Below, one piece after another: positions 4,796 through 8,819 of a stretch of DNA of 8,819 nt (the first letter of the stretch is position 1; each line of letters starts with the position of its first letter). The notes below the pieces were generated by a model that saw nothing but the letters and a program-made list of their open reading frames with translations, made no database searches and was not told the DNA's origin. The position numbers and the translations under genes were made by a program. The DNA lies in NCBI GenBank assembly GCA_021163585.1, contig JAGGTW010000029.1, forward strand, positions 1 to 8,819. The letters run 5' to 3'. This stretch comes from Desulfurococcales archaeon. GTDB taxonomy: Archaea; Thermoproteota; Thermoprotei_A; Sulfolobales; NBVN01.

Positions 4796-5767
4796 ATGGG
4801 TGATGCTGGGAGAACGGAGGAGAAATTGATAAGAAGTATTGATGATTTGGGTTTGAGCCCCACACTGCTTAAGAAGCTTAAGGAGGCGGGATACAAAACA
4901 CTTGAGTCAGTAGCTGTAGCTAATATAAATGAGCTCGCCAGTGTTGTGGGTATACCGACACCAACAGCTCAGAGGATAGTGAGTAAGGCGAGGGAGGCGC
5001 TGGGGCTCAAATTTAAGACTGCCTTAGAACTCAAGCAGGAATGGACTAATATTGGCAGGATAACGACAGGTTCTAAAAGGCTTGATGAGTTGCTGGGAGG
5101 GGGTGTAGAGACTAAAACAATAACTGAGTTCTACGGAGAGTATGGGACGGGTAAGACGCAGATATGCATGCAGCTCTCAGTTAATGTCCAGCTACCTAGG
5201 GAAAAAGGAGGTCTAGGTGGGAGAGCACTCTTCATAGATACCGAAGGAACTTTTAGGTGGGAACGCGTTGAGGTAATGGCTAAGTCTTTTGGGTTAGATC
5301 CTGACAAGGTAATGGAGAACATAATATGGGCTCGAGCCATCAGTAGCGATCATCAGATGGCCATTGTTGAGGAGGCAATGGAACTCATACCTAAAGAGGA
5401 CATAAAGCTACTAGTAGTTGACTCAGTAACAGGGCACTTCAGGGCCGAATACCCTGGCAGGGAGAATCTAGCAGTGCGCCAGCAAAAGCTTAACAGGCAT
5501 CTACACCAGTTAAGCAGGATTGCCGATGTCTACAATATCGCTGTTGTTGTAACTAATCAAGTAATGGCGAGGCCGGATATATTCTACGGTGACCCGACAA
5601 CAGCTGTTGGCGGTCACGTACTAGCCCACGCACCAGGCGTTAGAATACAGTTACGTAGAGGAAGAAGTAATAGGAGGATTGCGAGAGTAGTAGACGCTCC
5701 CCACCTTCCTGAGAGTGAAGCCGTCTTTATTATTACAGAGGAAGGAATTAGGGATATTGAGGAATAG
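4796..5767 (+). CDS. radA: DNA repair and recombination protein RadA
   Basis: The archaeal RecA/Rad51-family recombinase forms ATP-dependent filaments on single-stranded DNA and catalyses strand exchange in repair. Its 323 residues are typical. The N-terminal helix-hairpin-helix domain (about 10-70) contains LGLSPTLLKKLKEAGYKTLESVA. The polymerisation motif FKTA is at 73-76, Walker A GEYGTGKT at 114-121 and Walker B LLVVDS at 205-210. Loop regions around NQVMARPDIFYGDPTTAVGGHVLAH (254-278) carry the DNA-binding and ATP-cap segments. The intact N-terminal domain and full ATPase core mark it as RadA itself rather than a short RadB or RadC-like paralogue. ATG 4796 follows only a weak SD (GGATGG). 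The next gene begins 32 bases after the stop on the same strand. Confidence 0.98.
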   Translation: MGDAGRTEEKLIRSIDDLGLSPTLLKKLKEAGYKTLESVAVANINELASVVGIPTPTAQRIVSKAREALGLKFKTALELKQEWTNIGRITTGSKRLDELLGGGVETKTITEFYGEYGTGKTQICMQLSVNVQLPREKGGLGGRALFIDTEGTFRWERVEVMAKSFGLDPDKVMENIIWARAISSDHQMAIVEEAMELIPKEDIKLLVVDSVTGHFRAEYPGRENLAVRQQKLNRHLHQLSRIADVYNIAVVVTNQVMARPDIFYGDPTTAVGGHVLAHAPGVRIQLRRGRSNRRIARVVDAPHLPESEAVFIITEEGIRDIEE

Positions 5768-5799
5768 CTAGATACGGTAATAAAGCAGAGTAGAATTGA

Positions 5800-6564
5800 A
5801 TGAAAGAGTTCGGGGGGCTAAAAATACTTAAGGTACTTCAGGTACCGTACCTTATTGTCACATTAGCAACATTACTGACACTGCTATACGCTTCATATAG
5901 GGACCTGAAGTATAGGGATATACCTGAACTAACCTGGGTGCCTGCAGCTATTGTAGCCCTAGCGGTGAATCTGGTACTTGGCGAATACAATGACATACTA
6001 TACCTGGTGTTTTCATTAATGCCTGCAGTACTCATACTGATCATGTCTCTGTTCGGCATGATCGGTGGGGCAGATTTCTTAGCAATACTGCTTGTAGGGA
6101 TAGCTCATCCTAAATTCAAATTCCTACCAATTTCCCTCCTAACCTTATTGTACTCCCTAATAATTCCGTTATTACTCGTTATATACTACGCAATATACAA
6201 TCTGTTAATGTTCAGGGCTACTTTAAGCAATATAAAATGTGGTAGAGGCAGGAGATTATACCTGATCTTATTCGGTAAACCCATTAGAGTACGTGACTTT
6301 CTGAAAATGAAGTTTACATACTTGCTTACGGTACCTAGAGGAGGAGGGTTTGACTGCAGAGCGTCTTTCTCCTTAGAAGAGGAAGAAGGAACTATTAGGG
6401 AATTAATACTTAAGTACGTAAATGATGGCGTACTAAGCCTAGACGACTACGTGTGGGTAACACCAGCACTTCCACACGTCTTTTTTATTCTTATAGGATA
6501 TGTACTATCCATCCTAACTGCAGAGCAGTTACCGCAATTACTTATTACATACATATTTCACTAG
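5800..6564 (+). CDS. Archaeal prepilin/preflagellin peptidase-like membrane protease (A24 family)
   Basis: The 254-residue membrane protein fits the PibD/FlaK family of aspartic peptidases, which cleave class III signal peptides from archaellins and type IV pilins at the cytoplasmic face of the membrane. The two catalytic aspartates are visible: D35 in ASYRDLKYRDIP and D92 in GMIGGAD, the archaeal form of the GxGD/GxHyD motif. Hydrophobic segments lie near 15-33, 45-61, 66-86, 90-102, 110-136 and 223-243. A hydrophilic stretch of about 80 residues (141-220), basic then acidic, precedes the last helix. ATG 5800 has no convincing SD, so the start may lie elsewhere in the first residues. It follows radA by 32 bases and could be co-transcribed, but no pilin genes are seen here to indicate its substrate. 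Confidence 0.82.
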   Translation: MKEFGGLKILKVLQVPYLIVTLATLLTLLYASYRDLKYRDIPELTWVPAAIVALAVNLVLGEYNDILYLVFSLMPAVLILIMSLFGMIGGADFLAILLVGIAHPKFKFLPISLLTLLYSLIIPLLLVIYYAIYNLLMFRATLSNIKCGRGRRLYLILFGKPIRVRDFLKMKFTYLLTVPRGGGFDCRASFSLEEEEGTIRELILKYVNDGVLSLDDYVWVTPALPHVFFILIGYVLSILTAEQLPQLLITYIFH

Positions 6565-6583
6565 CAGAGATTAGTACTGAATT

Positions 6584-6593
6584 CTTTAAAATA
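6584..6593 (+). promoter_or_regulatory. TATA-like box of the HIT gene
   Basis: CTTTAAAATA ends 31 bases before ATG 6625, so the transcript would be nearly leaderless. GTGGT at 6614-6618 is a weak SD candidate. Confidence 0.4.
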
Positions 6594-6624
6594 GTAGGAA
6601 TAGAGTGAATATCGTGGTCAACTA

Positions 6625-7152
6625 ATGAGGATTCTGTGGGCACCTTGGAGAATGGCGTACATAAAAGATGCTGGTAAGTCAAGTGAATGTATTTTCTGTA
6701 GGGCGGTGAGGGGTAGCGACGAAGATAACTGGGTCATTTACAGAAGCCAGCATTCTGTAGCTATGTTAAATATTTACCCATACAATACAGCGCATGTTAT
6801 GATCGCACCTAAGCGCCATATACCCAGACTAGAGCTACTTACTAGTGAAGAAGTTCTCGATATACACGAAACGCTGACGCTAATGATCAAGGCAATTGAG
6901 AAGGAGTACAGCCCTCAGGGTTATAATGTAGGCATTAACATAGGTAGGATAGCAGGGGCAGGCATTGAAGAGCATCTACACATACATGTCGTCCCGAGAT
7001 GGTCTGGCGACACCAACTTCATGCCAGTACTAGCTGGCGTAAAGGTGATTCCAGAGGATCTCAAGAAAACGTACGAAAGACTAAGAAACTGCATTAGTAC
7101 TCTAGTACGTAGCCAAAGTTTAAGTAAACACCCGCAAAAAATACTTAGGTAA
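6625..7152 (+). CDS. HIT-family nucleotide-binding protein (histidine triad hydrolase/transferase)
   Basis: This is a member of the histidine triad superfamily, which hydrolyses or transfers nucleotidyl groups through a covalent histidine-nucleotide intermediate. The signature HLHIHVV lies at residues 117-123, with H119 in the place of the catalytic histidine. An N-terminal LWAPWRMAYI block and CIFC (C22, C25) are typical of the archaeal/actinobacterial HIT subgroup related to Ap4A phosphorylase, where the cysteines help bind zinc. The central HVMIAPKRHIPRLELL segment is the conserved strand and turn of the fold. The length of 175 residues is normal for this subgroup. The specific substrate (an ApnA, an AMP-lysine or another nucleotide adduct) cannot be told from sequence. 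A separate promoter-like box precedes it. Confidence 0.92.
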   Translation: MRILWAPWRMAYIKDAGKSSECIFCRAVRGSDEDNWVIYRSQHSVAMLNIYPYNTAHVMIAPKRHIPRLELLTSEEVLDIHETLTLMIKAIEKEYSPQGYNVGINIGRIAGAGIEEHLHIHVVPRWSGDTNFMPVLAGVKVIPEDLKKTYERLRNCISTLVRSQSLSKHPQKILR

Positions 7153-7165
7153 TGCTATGAGCAAG

Positions 7166-7195
7166 TTCTTTTTACTTCATGTAGAGGTTTCTACA
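7166..7195 (+). terminator. U-run and small hairpin after the HIT gene
   Basis: TTCTTTTT (about 7166-7173) lies 14 bases after the HIT stop and is followed by TGTAGA-GGTT-TCTACA (7180-7195), a perfect 6-bp stem with a 4-base loop. The T-run is the likely archaeal termination signal. The hairpin lies downstream of it and its role is unclear. Confidence 0.4.
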
Positions 7196-7253
7196 AGCCT
7201 ATGTTAAATTATAATGAGTTAAGTAATTGCTAATGACTGGAAAATCAATGAAA

Positions 7254-7263
7254 TTTTATAAGG
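7254..7263 (+). promoter_or_regulatory. TATA box of the carbamate kinase gene
   Basis: TTTTATAAGG is close to the archaeal consensus and lies about 50 bases before ATG 7314, giving a predicted leader of roughly 25-35 bases. GGGGGGAG (7299-7306) then serves as a G-rich SD, ending 7 bases before the ATG. Confidence 0.5.
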
Positions 7264-7313
7264 AGGTACTTAATAAAATAAGATATTGTTGCTGAGTTTG
7301 GGGGGAGAATGCT

Positions 7314-8282
7314 ATGGCAGTCGAAAGAGATGAGAAGTACATCTTAATCGCTCTAGGTGGAAACGCATTCCAATCTAAGGGTGAGGCCGGAACCCCTGAG
7401 AATTACTGGAGGAATGCTTATAGAGCGGCGGAAACAATAGTCAGAATAGTTAAGGAGGGGTATAAGGTAGCTATAACACACGGCAACGGGCCTCAGGTCG
7501 GCATAATTCTGGAATGGATGGAGCGCTCGAAGGATAAAATACCTCCGATGAATATGGATATTGCTGGCGCCATGACTCAAGGCTGGCTTGGCTACCTATT
7601 GATGCAGGCTATACAAAACACACTGATTAGAGAAGGCGTGAGAGACCAGGTGAAGGGAGTAGTAGCTATAGTGAATCAGGTCGCGGTCGGTAGGGATGAC
7701 CCAGCATGGAAGAACCCAACAAAGTATGTGGGTAGTTACTACACTGAGGAGGAAGCGAAGAAATTAATGGAGGAGAAGGGATGGGTAGTAAAGCCAGATC
7801 CTAGAGGTGGTTGGAGGAGGGTAGTCCCTTCACCCAACCCAGTCGAGAATGTTGAGGTAGGAGCTGTGAAGAAGTTGCTTAATGATGGGTGGATAGTAAT
7901 AGCTTCTGGAGGGGGCGGCATACCAGTTATAAGAAATGAAGATGGCACACTGCAGGGTTCTGAAGCAGTAATCGATAAGGACTTGGCGGGTGAGGTACTA
8001 GCTACAGGACTTGGTGTAGGGACATTTGTTATACTTACTGATGTTGAAGGGGTCTACGTAAACTTCGGTAAGCCAGATCAAAAACTCCTCAGGGAAGTAA
8101 CTGTCTCAGAACTAGAGAAGTACTATAAGGAAGGACACTTCAAACCAGGATCTATGGGACCCAAAGTACTTGCGGTAATGAGGTTCCTGAGGCATGGCGG
8201 TAAGAAGGCAATGATAGGACATCTACACAAAGGTTACGATGTAATTAAGGGGCTTTCCGGAACTAAAGTTCTCCCAGGTTAA
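7314..8282 (+). CDS. arcC: Carbamate kinase
   Basis: The 322-residue enzyme interconverts carbamoyl phosphate + ADP with carbamate (ammonia + CO2) + ATP. It is used either to make ATP in arginine/agmatine breakdown or, in some archaea, to supply carbamoyl phosphate. Family motifs appear in order: IALGGNAF (12-19), THGNGPQVG (55-63), PTKYVGSYY (135-143), GGWRRVVPSPNP (165-176), ASGGGGIPV (197-205), VIDKDLA (219-225), LTDVEGVYVNFG (241-252) and GSMGPKV (279-285). Length matches the family. ATG 7314 is supported by a G-rich SD 7 bases upstream; the out-of-frame ATG at 7309 is ignored. No other arginine-deiminase-pathway or pyrimidine genes are in view, so the direction of flux cannot be inferred. 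Confidence 0.97.
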   Translation: MAVERDEKYILIALGGNAFQSKGEAGTPENYWRNAYRAAETIVRIVKEGYKVAITHGNGPQVGIILEWMERSKDKIPPMNMDIAGAMTQGWLGYLLMQAIQNTLIREGVRDQVKGVVAIVNQVAVGRDDPAWKNPTKYVGSYYTEEEAKKLMEEKGWVVKPDPRGGWRRVVPSPNPVENVEVGAVKKLLNDGWIVIASGGGGIPVIRNEDGTLQGSEAVIDKDLAGEVLATGLGVGTFVILTDVEGVYVNFGKPDQKLLREVTVSELEKYYKEGHFKPGSMGPKVLAVMRFLRHGGKKAMIGHLHKGYDVIKGLSGTKVLPG

Positions 8283-8290
8283 CTAAGACA

Positions 8291-8335
8291 GGATGCAGTA
8301 CTGAGATCCTAAACTAACTGTTCATGATGTTTTTT
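8291..8335 (+). terminator. Hairpin and T6 run after carbamate kinase
   Basis: GGAT (8291-8294) and ATCC (8306-8309) enclose the palindrome CAGTACTG. A run of six T (8330-8335) follows about 50 bases after the stop codon. The T-run is the more likely termination signal and the hairpin may be incidental. Confidence 0.4.
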
Positions 8336-8415
8336 AAGTACTTACTTACATGTAAACTTGTAGTCTTACTTACGTTCTAGTAAATAATGCATAGAAATCC
8401 CATCGTAATAATACA

Positions 8416-8423
8416 TTATAAAG
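8416..8423 (+). promoter_or_regulatory. TATA box upstream of the metallo-beta-lactamase gene
   Basis: TTATAAAG is a good archaeal TATA match with a predicted start site near 8440-8446. That is over 100 bases before the gene's ATG at 8553, so it gives either a long 5' leader or a separate short RNA. A second, weaker box (GTTATTAAG, about 8495-8503) lies nearer the gene. Confidence 0.4.
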
Positions 8424-8552
8424 ATATACGGAGATTTTGTGATGTATAGCCAGTAATTACGGATAGCTCCCTGATTATGTACAATAAGTAAATCGTTATT
8501 AAGACTGCTTTGAAAATTCTCTATGACAGTTACTGGTCAGGACGGTGTTCAA

Positions 8553-8819
8553 ATGAAGAGAGGGATAGCAGGTAGATTACTTAGTATTAACAAGCATGGT
8601 GGTGTCATAGCTAAGCAACACGTAGTTGTTGACGGTCATGAAGACACCCTCCTGAGGGTGGCGACACATGCCCACTCCGACCATTTAGTATCTCTTAACA
8701 AGAGTATTAATTCAGGGTTAACCTTAGTTGGTACGCCGCTAACTCTAGAGTGGCTGAGGGCTATGGGCTATAAGGTTCCTGAAAGGCAGCTTAAGTCAGT
8801 CGACTATGGAAGACCTATA
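8553..8819 (+). CDS. Metallo-beta-lactamase-fold nuclease-like protein (3' end outside window)
   Basis: The first 89 residues are present. The signature THAHSDH (residues 38-44; H39, H41, D43 and H44 of the HxHxDH dinuclear metal site) places it in the metallo-beta-lactamase superfamily. The N-terminal layout (short strands, VVDGHEDTLLRVATHAHSDH, then a TPLTLEWLRAMGY helix) resembles archaeal exonuclease or mRNA 3'-end-processing-like members, but the nuclease-specific beta-CASP or C-terminal parts lie beyond the edge. ATG 8553 is chosen because GGTG at 8544-8547 lies 5 bases before it. An in-frame ATG at 8523 would add ten residues without an SD, and could fit a leaderless start from the weaker upstream box. 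Confidence 0.85.
   Translation, partial: MKRGIAGRLLSINKHGGVIAKQHVVVDGHEDTLLRVATHAHSDHLVSLNKSINSGLTLVGTPLTLEWLRAMGYKVPERQLKSVDYGRPI

Noticed and set aside
7261..7267. AGGAGGT as a ribosome-binding site for a small gene before carbamate kinase
   Set aside because: No ATG, GTG or TTG with an open frame follows within range; it overlaps the TATA region of the carbamate kinase promoter.
8341..8373. CTTACTTAC direct repeats as a CRISPR or integration site
   Set aside because: There are only two 9-base copies in A/T-rich non-coding DNA, with no spacers of regular length and no nearby integrase or cas gene.
8439..8474. Third C/D sRNA (GTGATGT ... CTGA)
   Set aside because: The C box lacks its final A, only 25 bases separate the boxes, and no C' or D' pair fits between them.

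Overview
The window looks like chromosomal DNA from a thermophilic crenarchaeon, possibly of the Desulfurococcales/Fervidicoccales type. The evidence is a set of archaeal information-processing genes (aIF1A, RIO1 kinase, a Dim2/Pno1-like KH protein, archaeal ThrRS with its own editing domain, RadA), Shine-Dalgarno (SD) motifs of the GGTGA/GAGGTG type, archaeal TATA-like boxes, a tRNA interrupted by introns, and C/D box sRNAs. Codon use is rich in AGG/AGA and ATA. There is no sign of a plasmid, virus, transposon or CRISPR array.

Layout. Positions 1-77 hold the last codons of an unidentified upstream gene. Positions 93-1901 are a tight plus-strand operon: translation factor aIF1A, RIO1 kinase and a two-KH-domain protein, which together form a small-subunit assembly and initiation module. 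The RIO1 frame clearly begins right after the aIF1A stop but has no ATG, GTG or TTG upstream of position 782, where its catalytic domain is already half complete. The gap 1902-2218 carries a well-formed C/D box methylation-guide sRNA on the plus strand. Positions 2216-2358 on the minus strand are a tRNA gene, best read as tRNA-Trp(CCA) with two introns (about 14 and 52 nt). Positions 2460-2621 encode a 53-residue zinc-ribbon protein. A second C/D box sRNA lies on the minus strand at 2619-2681, just downstream of the threonyl-tRNA synthetase gene (2737-4608, minus).

After a divergent promoter region come plus-strand genes for RadA recombinase (4796-5767), an archaeal prepilin/preflagellin peptidase-like membrane protein (5800-6564), a HIT-family nucleotide-binding protein (6625-7152) and carbamate kinase (7314-8282). 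A non-coding stretch with T-run terminator and promoter-like signals follows. The window ends inside a metallo-beta-lactamase-fold gene (8553 to the edge).

Most of the window is conserved housekeeping sequence concerned with ribosome biogenesis, RNA modification, tRNA charging and DNA repair. I see no obviously new multi-gene system. The items that most reward a second look are the two C/D sRNAs, the doubly interrupted tRNA with an intron-exon helix across its splice site, the missing RIO1 start codon and the small zinc-ribbon gene.
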